Positions 28,477 through 36,390 of a DNA stretch of 57,850 nt are shown piece by piece. Location of the stretch: positions 1 to 57,850 of the forward strand of contig CALVKN010000004.1 in the NCBI GenBank assembly GCA_944332715.1, written 5' to 3'. The stretch is from an uncultured Bacilli bacterium (GTDB taxonomy: Bacteria > Bacillota_I > Bacilli_A > RF39 > UBA660). The translations under genes and the position numbers were made by a program. Below the pieces are notes generated by a model. The model did not search any database and had not been told where the DNA came from. It was given only the letters and a program-made list of their open reading frames with translations. Numbering within the stretch: the first letter of the stretch is position 1; every line of letters starts with the position of its first letter.

Positions 28477-28599
28477 ATGAAAAGAACTTACCAACCAAAT
28501 AAAAGAAAACAAGCAAAAAAACATGGATTTTTTGCTAGAAAAGGTACAAAAGTATTAAATAATCGTCGCCGCAAGGGACGCAAAGTTTTGTGCAAGTAA
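28477..28599 (+). CDS. rpmH: 50S ribosomal protein L34
   Basis: 40 residues beginning [20 protein letters not shown] and ending [11 protein letters not shown], a clear L34. It is four residues shorter than the usual 44, the gap falling in the MSTKNGRKVL region. AAGGAG is 9-10 nt before the ATG. Very basic protein of the large ribosomal subunit. The rpmH-rnpA-yidC-jag order next to dnaA is nearly universal. Confidence 0.96.
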   Translation: MKRTYQPNKRKQAKKHGFFARKGTKVLNNRRRKGRKVLCK

Positions 28600-28623
28600 A
28601 AACCACTTTAATGTGGTTTTTTT
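28598..28623 (+). terminator. hairpin between rpmH and rnpA
   Basis: AACCAC and GTGGTT arms around a short loop, then seven T, beginning at the rpmH stop. rnpA's ribosome site follows a few bases later, so this probably lowers rnpA expression relative to L34 by partial termination. Confidence 0.7.
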
Positions 28624-28640
28624 CCTAAGGAGAAAATTTT

Positions 28641-28979
28641 ATGAAACGCTATGAAATGGTTAAAAAACACGAAGATTTCAATAAAATAATTAATACCGGA
28701 AAAAAAGTTTCAAATAAATACATGATTATTTTTTCTTTAGAAAAAAGTTTTCCAAAACCTAACTTTGGTATTGCTGTTGGCAAAAAGTTAGGCAACGCTG
28801 TAGAACGTAATAAAATGAAAAGAATATTTAGAAATCTCATTGATAATAACCGTTTACTATTTAAAAATTATCATAATTATATTATAATGATTAAGAAGGA
28901 AGCAAAAAATACTTCCTATCAAACACTAGATGAAGAGATGAAAAAAATTCTTAAGAAAGAGGAAAAATATGAAAAATAA
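28641..28979 (+). CDS. rnpA: ribonuclease P protein component
   Basis: 112 residues. The RNR signature helix is present (GNAVERNKMKRIFRNLI, about residues 51-67) after a beta strand FGIAVGKKLG. Binds the RNase P RNA and helps 5' tRNA processing; the RNA gene is not seen here. AAGGAG precedes the start; the 3' end overlaps yidC by 11 nt. Confidence 0.95.
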   Translation: MKRYEMVKKHEDFNKIINTGKKVSNKYMIIFSLEKSFPKPNFGIAVGKKLGNAVERNKMKRIFRNLIDNNRLLFKNYHNYIIMIKKEAKNTSYQTLDEEMKKILKKEEKYEK

Positions 28980-30024
28980 ATTCAAGGTATTTGCCTTAGT
29001 ATGTATACTTTTACTTACTAGTGGTTGTGGTACCTCAAATTACATTCAAGATGAAGATGGTAATATAATTACCTACGAAGAAACTGGTCAAATGCTTCAA
29101 AAAGATATCTTATGTTTGCCGGAAAGTGATGGTGAACTATATAAGTTATATGAAGAAAACAAAGATCAATTAAAATATGATTTTGAAGAACTTCCAAGTT
29201 GTGAAGATTATAATCTATCATCAACAGAAAGTTCAGGATTATGGGAATTTCTATTTGTTAAACCATTAGCATTCTTAATATTAAAATTAGGAAACTTAAT
29301 TGGTAACTTAGGTATATCTTTAATTTTAATAGGTTTAGCAATTAGACTTATATTATTACCATTTACAATTAAAAGTTCTAAACAAACAATTAACATGCGT
29401 AAGGCTCAGCCAGAAATAGAAAAGATTGAACGAAAATATCGTAATCGCACAGATAATGAATCTTTGATGGCTAAAAGTCAAGAAACAATGCTTATTTATA
29501 AAAAATATAAAGTAAATCCAATGGTAGGTTGCTTGATGGCTTTAATACAAATTCCATTGTTCTTTGCTTTCTTACAAGCAATATATCGTACACCATCAAT
29601 TTATGAAGAAACATTATTTGGTTTTGATTTAGGTATGACACCAACTGTTGGACTATCTCAAGGTAATTACTTATATATACTATTATTAATATTAATCGCA
29701 GTATCAACATATTTTTCATTCCGTCAAACAATGACGCAAACACCGCAACAAACACCTGAAGCGGCTAAACAAATGAAAATTATGCTTTATGTAATGCTAG
29801 TAATAGTTGTTTATGCATCACTTTCTTTACCAACTGCCTTAGCATTCTACTGGATTGTAACATATGCATTCATTGCAATTCAAAATATTATTATCAATAT
29901 GGTTAATAATAGATCCTTAACTAATAAACCTCGTAAGAAAAAAGATGAAAAGGGGAATAAAAAAGAAAAAATAAAGGATAAATTAGTTAAGAAAGAAGGT
30001 ATGAAGTATGGAAAAAATAATTAA
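28969..30024 (+). CDS. yidC: membrane protein insertase YidC/SpoIIIJ family lipoprotein
   Basis: 351 residues, longer than Bacillus SpoIIIJ (about 260). A lipoprotein signal with lipobox LTSGC (Cys at about residue 20) is followed by an outside segment of about 70 residues, then five predicted membrane helices from residue about 85 with the conserved groove arginine (IGLAIRLILLPF). The tail is Lys-rich. Inserts membrane proteins alone or with SecYEG; the SpoIIIJ type is needed for forespore gene expression in Bacillus. The extra N-terminal outside segment has no recognised domain. Overlaps rnpA and jag. Confidence 0.94.
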   Translation: MKNKFKVFALVCILLLTSGCGTSNYIQDEDGNIITYEETGQMLQKDILCLPESDGELYKLYEENKDQLKYDFEELPSCEDYNLSSTESSGLWEFLFVKPLAFLILKLGNLIGNLGISLILIGLAIRLILLPFTIKSSKQTINMRKAQPEIEKIERKYRNRTDNESLMAKSQETMLIYKKYKVNPMVGCLMALIQIPLFFAFLQAIYRTPSIYEETLFGFDLGMTPTVGLSQGNYLYILLLILIAVSTYFSFRQTMTQTPQQTPEAAKQMKIMLYVMLVIVVYASLSLPTALAFYWIVTYAFIAIQNIIINMVNNRSLTNKPRKKKDEKGNKKEKIKDKLVKKEGMKYGKNN

Positions 30025-30613
30025 GAATGGAAAAGTTACTGAAGAAATATTAGATGAAATTCTAAGTGAAAATGACTTAACTAAAGATGAAATAGTTTAT
30101 ACATCTCATGATAAAAAAGGTAAATTATTTCAAGGAACTCTAAAAGAAGTAACAGTTTATAAAAAGACTGATATTAATGATGCTATAAAAGAATTTTTAA
30201 AAGAAATAATTGAAAATATGGGGCTTGAAGTATCTTTTGAAGTAGTTACAAAAGATGAAAGAACTACTATAAAGATGTATTCTAATAATAATCCAATAAT
30301 CATTGGTAAAAATGGTCATACATTAAAATCTTTAGAAAATCTTGCCAAACAAAAGATTCAAAATGACACAGGGATATTTTATAAAATTAATTTAGATGTC
30401 TCAAATTATAAAGAAAAAATCCAAAAGAGCATTGAAAGACTTGCTAAAAATACAGCAAGAGAAGTTGCTAAAACAAAAATACCTGTAGCACTTGATAATA
30501 TGACTTCATATGAAAGAAGATTAGTTCATAACATTCTTACTGATTTTAAAGGTGTAAAAACTGAAAGTGAAGGGGAAGAACCAAACAGACACGTAGTAAT
30601 TAAACCAGAATAG
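30008..30613 (+). CDS. jag: Jag/KhpB KH-R3H RNA-binding protein
   Basis: 201 residues. Jag_N domain (residues about 1-50), KH domain with its GxxG loop (IIGKNGHTLKSLENLA) and R3H domain (SYERRLVHNILTDFKG). With KhpA it binds many RNAs and affects cell elongation. Start lies inside the end of yidC, so translation is coupled; a strong terminator follows. Confidence 0.94.
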   Translation: MEKIIKNGKVTEEILDEILSENDLTKDEIVYTSHDKKGKLFQGTLKEVTVYKKTDINDAIKEFLKEIIENMGLEVSFEVVTKDERTTIKMYSNNNPIIIGKNGHTLKSLENLAKQKIQNDTGIFYKINLDVSNYKEKIQKSIERLAKNTAREVAKTKIPVALDNMTSYERRLVHNILTDFKGVKTESEGEEPNRHVVIKPE

Positions 30614-30614
30614 G

Positions 30615-30636
30615 GAAGCAATATGCTTCTTTTTTT
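30615..30636 (+). terminator. terminator of the rpmH-jag operon
   Basis: GAAGCA and TGCTTC arms separated by three nt, then seven T, starting two bases after the jag stop. Confidence 0.85.
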
Positions 30637-30645
30637 GATTATATC

Positions 30646-30691
30646 TTGACAAATCTAATGATATTTAACTATTTTTCATTAGATTTGTCAA
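30646..30691. repeat. perfect 16-bp inverted repeat in an intergenic gap
   Basis: TTGACAAATCTAATGA (30646-30661) is exactly repeated in reverse complement at 30676-30691, with a 14-nt loop. No U-run follows, so it is not a standard terminator, and no insertion-sequence ends were recognised. Lies between two convergent genes; the rest of the gap is AT-rich without a gene. Confidence 0.6.
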
Positions 30692-30782
30692 TTAACATAT
30701 AATAAATTATATCAGGGTTATAGTAATAAACAATGATTTTTTTTACTTATCAAAAGTATGTGAACAAACAATTTTAGTAAAT

Positions 30783-30818
30783 GAAAAAGGTAAATAATTA
30801 TCAGTTATCTACCTTTTA
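30783..30818 (-). terminator. terminator overlapping the end of the YkgJ-like gene
   Basis: AAAAGGTA (which includes the stop codon) pairs with TACCTTTT on the minus strand, with further A/T pairs inside. A short T-run follows. Confidence 0.5.
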
Positions 30819-31309
30819 AAATGATATATTTTCTTTAATTCTTCTAGTATTTCATATACAACTGGACAAATACTAGCATTATCAATAACACCATATAAAC
30901 TAAATAATCTTTCACTCTTATTTGTATAAGGATAATCCCTACAAGATTCTGGTAAGCAACTATTTACTAAACAATTATTATCATCATCTAAAAACTTACA
31001 TCTATTACATTTAAATGAATATTTACCACTAGTATTTATGTCTAATTCATTACTTATCAATTCTTCTTTATCTAAATTCAATTTATTACATATAGTATCT
31101 AATTCTTCCTCAGTCATAGATGTATTTAATTTCTTGCAACAATTCCTACAATCTTTACAGTTATATATTTTAAAATATTTTTCATGTAACTCTTTAAAGT
31201 GTCTATCTAATATATCAGGATCGGCATGTCCTTTTAAATAAGACCTAAATCTAAGATTTTCATCTTCTTTTCTATTAGCCATAATAGCAAGTTCATCAAT
31301 ATTTATCAT
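30809..31309 (-). CDS. YkgJ-family cysteine cluster protein
   Basis: 166 residues from the ATG at 31309, directly after TTGGAGG. The cysteine pattern is that of the YkgJ/UPF0153 family: CKDCRNCC near residue 55, CNRCKFLDDDNNC near 100, then ESCRDYP and a late CPVV. These cysteines probably bind Zn or an Fe-S cluster. Function of the family is unknown. Downstream of a small ribbon-helix-helix gene on the same strand, with a 49-bp gap. Confidence 0.8.
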   Translation of the reverse strand: MINIDELAIMANRKEDENLRFRSYLKGHADPDILDRHFKELHEKYFKIYNCKDCRNCCKKLNTSMTEEELDTICNKLNLDKEELISNELDINTSGKYSFKCNRCKFLDDDNNCLVNSCLPESCRDYPYTNKSERLFSLYGVIDNASICPVVYEILEELKKIYHFKR

Positions 31310-31366
31310 AAATACCTCCAATTGATTAGGTATATAATAATACTATTTATATATTTAATCAATTAT
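31310..31366 (-). repeat. inverted repeat spanning the RHH stop and the YkgJ-like ribosome site
   Basis: On the minus strand AATTGATTA includes the TGA stop of the upstream gene and pairs with TAATCAATT immediately before GGAGG of the next gene (nine base pairs). Could couple or separate translation of the two genes. Confidence 0.4.
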
Positions 31367-31553
31367 TTTTTTCTTTATCCTCAGATATTTCTTCAGCATT
31401 ATCTAATGCATATCTACATGCTTGTAAAACAAATCCTGAAAAAGTTACATCTTTCTTTTCAATAAATTTTTCTATTTCTTCAATTAATGGAATTGGAAAT
31501 CTTACACATTTATTTTCTGTTTCTTTCCTATCTTCTTTTAATATAAATGCCAT
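31359..31553 (-). CDS. small ribbon-helix-helix-like protein
   Basis: 64 residues from the ATG at 31553 (GGAGG 6 nt upstream). The core KCVRFPIPLIEEIEKFIEKK followed by TFSGFVLQACRYALDN fits a ribbon-helix-helix (MetJ/Arc, CopG-like) fold: a beta strand with alternating polar residues, then two helices. It resembles small YlcI/YnfO-type proteins. Probably a dimeric DNA-binding regulator. No toxin partner is adjacent; the neighbour is the YkgJ-like gene. Confidence 0.65.
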   Translation of the reverse strand: MAFILKEDRKETENKCVRFPIPLIEEIEKFIEKKDVTFSGFVLQACRYALDNAEEISEDKEKNN

Positions 31554-31671
31554 AGTTTTACCTCCATTTACATAATAATATAAAACGTATTTCAAATATA
31601 CATAACAATAGTTATACAAATAATATTGCAAAATATATAATATTATGTTATTTTAATATTGGTGATAATAA

Positions 31672-32364
31672 ATGAGTGCAAGCAAATCTACAAGGAAAGT
31701 AAATATTATATTAATATTTTTAATACTGCTTTTATTAGTAATAATATTTACTTTATTAACATTTAATAATGTTAATAAAGTAGTTATAAGTAGTGAAAGT
31801 ATTTCTAAAAATAATATTATTAATTCAAATACATTAACAATGATGTATGAAACAGAAGCGGATAGCGGAGAATATCAAGTTAGTAGTGATACAACCTGGC
31901 CAGAAGATGGCTATATTTTCAATTCAGAATTATCAAGTTGTGAAAATGGGAGTAAGATTACATGGGATGATGAAAAGAAGAAAGTAGTGATGCAAGCAAA
32001 TACTTCTGATAAGTGTTATGTTTATTTTGATAAAAAGCCAGCTATAGAAATAATTAATGCAACAGGGCATGCTGGCGAAGTAAGTGTTGGTATAGATTCA
32101 GTCAGTATAAATTCTATAAATCCAATTAAGATATATTATGTAAAATTCATAAATTTAACAACAAATGAAGAATCTGAGGTAATTAGTTTTACTGAAATAC
32201 CATATAGATATTATAGTTATTATGGTATAATTTTGCCTTGTGTTTCTCCAGATGAGAATGTTATAGCAGAATTATATGTTGAAGATATTTATGGCAATAT
32301 TTCAAATGTTTATGAATTTTCTCTTAATACATCAGGAATGTGGTTGTGTCCTAAGGAGATATAA
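31672..32364 (+). CDS. exported membrane-anchored protein, shares a domain with 383-1204
   Basis: 230 residues. Hydrophobic segment at about 12-32 (signal anchor), then residues about 55-123 (NTLTMMYETE... CYVYFDK) match the same domain in the left-edge protein, including two conserved cysteines and the QANTSDKCYVYFDK end. The C-terminal about 105 residues are a different beta-rich module. It lies alone between the divergent RHH gene and mnmE. Function unknown; likely cell-surface. Confidence 0.75.
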   Translation: MSASKSTRKVNIILIFLILLLLVIIFTLLTFNNVNKVVISSESISKNNIINSNTLTMMYETEADSGEYQVSSDTTWPEDGYIFNSELSSCENGSKITWDDEKKKVVMQANTSDKCYVYFDKKPAIEIINATGHAGEVSVGIDSVSINSINPIKIYYVKFINLTTNEESEVISFTEIPYRYYSYYGIILPCVSPDENVIAELYVEDIYGNISNVYEFSLNTSGMWLCPKEI

Positions 32365-32423
32365 TCTTTAAGATTTTTATTATTTATGCTATAATACTTC
32401 CGTTGAAAGGAAGTATTTTTATT

Positions 32424-33776
32424 ATGGAAGATACAATTTGTGCAATATCAACATCTATGGGTATCGGTGCTATTTCTATCGTTCGTGTAACTGGACCTGA
32501 TGCTATAAAAATAGTAGATAGCATATTCGATGGTAATATAACTAACAAAGAAACTCATACAATTCATTATGGTCATATTAAATATAATAATGAAGTAATT
32601 GATGAAGTTTTAATTATGTTAATGAAAGGTCCTAAGACATATACAACCGAAGATACTGTAGAAATTAATTGTCATGGTGGTAAATCTACTACAGAAAAAG
32701 TATTAGAAATATTACTATCTTGTGGATGCCGACTAGCTGAACCTGGTGAATTTACTAAAAGAGCATTCCTAAATGGTCGCATCAACCTTTTGGAAGCGGA
32801 ATCAGTTAATGATTTAATTGTTGCTAAAACAGATGCTGCTAGAACATTAGCCATCAATAATGTCGACGGAATTTTAACTAAAAAGATTAGAAATATCCGT
32901 GAAAAAATAGTAAAAATACTTGCTAATATTGAAGTAAACATTGATTATCCTGAGTATCAAGATGAAGTACAAGTTACTCATGATTTAATGGATGAATATT
33001 TAACTGATATAACTAAAGAATTAAAAAGTTTAGTAGATGGCGCTAGAAATGGTCGCATTATTAAAGAAGGAATAAATATTGCGATAATTGGAAGACCTAA
33101 TGTCGGAAAAAGTAGTATTTTAAATCATTTGCTTGATGAAGAAAAAGCAATTGTTACTGATATTCCTGGAACAACTCGGGATATTGTTGAAGGGTCTATT
33201 ACTTTAAATGGGGTAGCCATAAACTTTATCGATACCGCCGGTATCAGAGAAACTGATGATGTTGTTGAAAAAATTGGGGTGGATCGTAGTAAACGTTCTG
33301 CAGATTCCGCTGATATCGTTTTAATGGTTTTAAATAATAATGAAAAATTAACCGAAGAAGATAAGGAATTACTGGAAAAATACGATTCCGAAAATTTAAT
33401 TATTTTTGTAAATAAATCAGATTTGGAACAAAAAATAGAAATTCCGGGAAATATTTCCCGGGAAATAATTTGGGGAAATACTGTAGATATAAATGGACTA
33501 GAATCTTTAAAAAATGCTATCAAAAATAAGCTAAATTTAGATAGTATTGTAAATAAAGATATGAGTTATTTATCAAATATTCGCCAAATAGACTTAGTAA
33601 ATAAGGCAAATTCTGCAATTGATAATGCTTATCAAAGTTTAAAAAATGATATGCCAATTGATATGATTGAGATTGATTTAAAGTCTGCTTGGGAATACTT
33701 AGGAGAAATAATCGGCGACTCTTATCAAGATGAACTAGTTGATAATATATTTAGTAACTTTTGTTTAGGAAAGTAG
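32424..33776 (+). CDS. mnmE: tRNA modification GTPase MnmE
   Basis: 450 residues from the ATG at 32424; AGGAAG is 10 nt before it. N-terminal tetrahydrofolate-binding domain, helical domain, and inserted G domain with GRPNVGKSS (G1), DTAG (G3) and NKSD (G4). Ends FCLGK with the catalytic Cys. With MnmG it adds the cmnm5 group to U34 of tRNAs reading A/G-ending codons. A perfect Noc-type palindrome lies within the coding sequence at 33452-33467. Confidence 0.97.
   Translation: MEDTICAISTSMGIGAISIVRVTGPDAIKIVDSIFDGNITNKETHTIHYGHIKYNNEVIDEVLIMLMKGPKTYTTEDTVEINCHGGKSTTEKVLEILLSCGCRLAEPGEFTKRAFLNGRINLLEAESVNDLIVAKTDAARTLAINNVDGILTKKIRNIREKIVKILANIEVNIDYPEYQDEVQVTHDLMDEYLTDITKELKSLVDGARNGRIIKEGINIAIIGRPNVGKSSILNHLLDEEKAIVTDIPGTTRDIVEGSITLNGVAINFIDTAGIRETDDVVEKIGVDRSKRSADSADIVLMVLNNNEKLTEEDKELLEKYDSENLIIFVNKSDLEQKIEIPGNISREIIWGNTVDINGLESLKNAIKNKLNLDSIVNKDMSYLSNIRQIDLVNKANSAIDNAYQSLKNDMPIDMIEIDLKSAWEYLGEIIGDSYQDELVDNIFSNFCLGK
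33441..33467. promoter_or_regulatory. Noc-binding-site palindrome inside mnmE
   Basis: TATTTCCCGGGAAATA at 33452-33467 is identical to the site at 16438. A second partly matching copy (ATTCCGGGAAAT, 33441-33452) abuts it on the left. It encodes part of the EIPGNISREI stretch. Confidence 0.75.
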
Positions 33777-33784
33777 GTGAGATT

Positions 33785-35641
33785 ATGTATGACGTAATAG
33801 TTGTTGGTGGTGGACATGCTGGAATAGAAGCAAGCCACATTGCTGCTAAAATGGGTAAGAAAACACTTTTAGTAACTGGTAATATTAAAAATATTGGTGA
33901 TATGCCATGTAATCCATCAATCGGTGGAACTGCTAAAGGGATAATTGTCCGCGAAGTAGACGCGCTTGGTGGTTTAATGGGACATATCGCTGATATATCT
34001 CAAATACAAATTAAAATGCTTAATAATTCAAAAGGTCCTGCTGTTCGTTCACTTCGTGCGCAAGCAGATAAAATTACTTATCCAAAAAATATGCAAGATG
34101 CTCTAATACATACATCAAATTTAACAATTAAAGAAGCAATGATTGAAGATTTAATCATCGAAGATAATACAGTTTTAGGTGTAGTTACCGCAGATGGCGA
34201 AAAAATAAGTGGTAAAACAGTTATTTTAACAACTGGAACTTACCTAAAAGGTAACATTTTGATTGGTAGCGAAAATACTCCCGGAGGTCCTCATGGAGAA
34301 AAGAGAAGTAATCACTTATCCGATAAATTAAAAGAATATGGTTTAAAAATAATCAGGCTTAAAACTGGAACTCCGCAAAGAATAAAGAAAGACTCAATTG
34401 ATTTTTCGGTTATGCAAGAAGAAAAAGGGGATAAAACACCTTGGACATTTAGTTTTGATTATGAACCATCTTACGATATAGATAAACAACAATCTTGTTA
34501 TCTTTTATATACAAATGAAAATACACACAAAATTATTCGTGATAATCTAGAAAAATCCGCTATGTATGGTGGTTATGCTACTGGAGTAGGACCTAGATAT
34601 TGTCCATCAATTGAAGATAAAATAGTAAGATTTGCTGACAAAGAAAGACATCAATTATTCTTAGAACCAGAATCTCTATATTATGATGATTGGTACTTAC
34701 AAGGATTTTCAACAAGCATGCCAAAAGATGTTCAAGAACAAATGGTTCATAGTCTTAAAGGCTTAGAAAATGCCGTCATAACTAAATATGCGTATGCTAT
34801 TGAATATGATGCCATTGATCCCTTACAAATTAAGCCATCTTTGGAAAATAAAGTTATCCAAAACTTATTCACAGCAGGCCAAATAAATGGTACCTCCGGC
34901 TATGAAGAAGCAGCAGGTCAAGGTATTATTGCTGGAATAAATGCAGCATTAAAATTAGATAATAAAGAACCATTAATTCTAAAAAGAAGTGATGCCTACA
35001 TTGGAGTATTAATTGATGACTTAGTAACTAAAGGAACAATTGAGCCATATCGTATGCTTACATCTCGTGCAGAATTTCGCCTTATCTTAAGACATGATAA
35101 TGCCGATTTAAGATTACGCGATTATGCATATAATATTGGAACAATTTCCGAAGAACAATACAATCGTCTTCAAAATAAGAAACAAAAAATTGCTGAATTA
35201 ACTAAGTATTTAAAAGAAAATCATATTTCAATGACAGAAGAAAATAAAAATATATTTATAGAAAATAATATTCCAATTCCTACAAGTAATTTATCTTTTT
35301 ATGAACTTTTAAAAAGACCAGAAATAAGACTTTCTTTCATAGAAAACTTTATTAAACTGGATTTTAGTAATGAAGTAAAAGAACAAGTAGAAATATCAAC
35401 TAAATATGAAGGATATATCAAAAAAACTTATAAAGAAGTTGAAAAACTTGTAAAATTAGAAGAAAAAGAAATACCTGATGATATTGATTACTCGCTGGTG
35501 TCTAATTTAGCTAGTGAAGCAAGACAAAAACTAGCCAAAGTAAGACCAAAAACAATTGCTCAAGCATCACGCATCAGTGGTGTAAATCCTGTAGATATAT
35601 CCGTGTTATCAGTATATTTAAAGAAGGAATATAACAAATGA
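33785..35641 (+). CDS. mnmG: tRNA uridine-5-carboxymethylaminomethyl enzyme MnmG (GidA)
   Basis: 618 residues from the ATG at 33785 (AGGTGA upstream). FAD-binding Rossmann motif VVGGGHAGIEAS at the start, GPRYCPSIEDKI and DGLNGTSGYEEA-like NGTSGYEEAAGQG further on, and the GidA-associated C-terminal domain. Partner of MnmE in wobble-uridine modification. Overlaps rsmG by 4 nt. Confidence 0.97.
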   Translation: MYDVIVVGGGHAGIEASHIAAKMGKKTLLVTGNIKNIGDMPCNPSIGGTAKGIIVREVDALGGLMGHIADISQIQIKMLNNSKGPAVRSLRAQADKITYPKNMQDALIHTSNLTIKEAMIEDLIIEDNTVLGVVTADGEKISGKTVILTTGTYLKGNILIGSENTPGGPHGEKRSNHLSDKLKEYGLKIIRLKTGTPQRIKKDSIDFSVMQEEKGDKTPWTFSFDYEPSYDIDKQQSCYLLYTNENTHKIIRDNLEKSAMYGGYATGVGPRYCPSIEDKIVRFADKERHQLFLEPESLYYDDWYLQGFSTSMPKDVQEQMVHSLKGLENAVITKYAYAIEYDAIDPLQIKPSLENKVIQNLFTAGQINGTSGYEEAAGQGIIAGINAALKLDNKEPLILKRSDAYIGVLIDDLVTKGTIEPYRMLTSRAEFRLILRHDNADLRLRDYAYNIGTISEEQYNRLQNKKQKIAELTKYLKENHISMTEENKNIFIENNIPIPTSNLSFYELLKRPEIRLSFIENFIKLDFSNEVKEQVEISTKYEGYIKKTYKEVEKLVKLEEKEIPDDIDYSLVSNLASEARQKLAKVRPKTIAQASRISGVNPVDISVLSVYLKKEYNK

Positions 35642-36357
35642 ATATAGAAGAATTTATTAGTGAAGTAAAAAAATTAGGAATAGATGTAACTGAAGAACAG
35701 CTTGAAAAGTTAGAAATATATTGCACCTTTTTACTAGAATATAACTCACACACTAACTTAACTGCCATAAAAAATAGAGAAGAAATCTATTTAAAACACT
35801 TTTATGATTCTCTAACTTTAGTAAAATCTATTGACTTAAATAAGGAATCAACTTTACTTGATATTGGCTCCGGCGCCGGTTTTCCAGGAATGGTTATTAA
35901 AATATTTTTCCCTAATTTGCAAGTATATTTAGTTGATTCCAATAATAAAAAAACAAAATTTTTAATGGAATTAAAAGAAAAATTAAATTTTGATAACTTG
36001 GAAGTTATCAACAATAGAATTGAAAATATAACTCCTAGATTTATCAATAAAATTGATATTGTTACAGCAAGAGCAGTTACCAACTTACCAGTTTTACTTG
36101 AACTAGCACTACCTTTAGTAAAACCTAATAAATATTTTATTGCTATGAAAGGTAATGCTACCGAAGAACTTGAAAATAGTAAGTATGCTATAAGTTATCT
36201 TGAAAGTAAATTAGATAACGTAATTGACTTTGAATTGCCTAATGATACTGGAAAAAGAACACTTATAAGTATCAAAAAAGAAAAACTAAGTGATATAAAT
36301 AAATTGCGTTCTTATGAAAAAATTATTAAAAAACCGTTGCAAAAAAAGTCTATATAA
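35638..36357 (+). CDS. rsmG: 16S rRNA (guanine527-N7)-methyltransferase RsmG
   Basis: 239 residues. SAM motif DIGSGAGFPGMV (about residues 77-88), conserved NLTAI before it and VTARAV after. Methylates G527 of 16S rRNA; loss gives low-level streptomycin resistance in other bacteria. mnmE-mnmG-rsmG-noc is the conserved Bacillus order. Confidence 0.95.
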   Translation: MNIEEFISEVKKLGIDVTEEQLEKLEIYCTFLLEYNSHTNLTAIKNREEIYLKHFYDSLTLVKSIDLNKESTLLDIGSGAGFPGMVIKIFFPNLQVYLVDSNNKKTKFLMELKEKLNFDNLEVINNRIENITPRFINKIDIVTARAVTNLPVLLELALPLVKPNKYFIAMKGNATEELENSKYAISYLESKLDNVIDFELPNDTGKRTLISIKKEKLSDINKLRSYEKIIKKPLQKKSI

Positions 36358-36390
36358 GATAAAATTATAAGAGAATAAGGGTTGATTAAT

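Noticed and set aside
30646..30691. Insertion-sequence terminal repeats
   Set aside because: No transposase remnant and only 14 nt between the arms.
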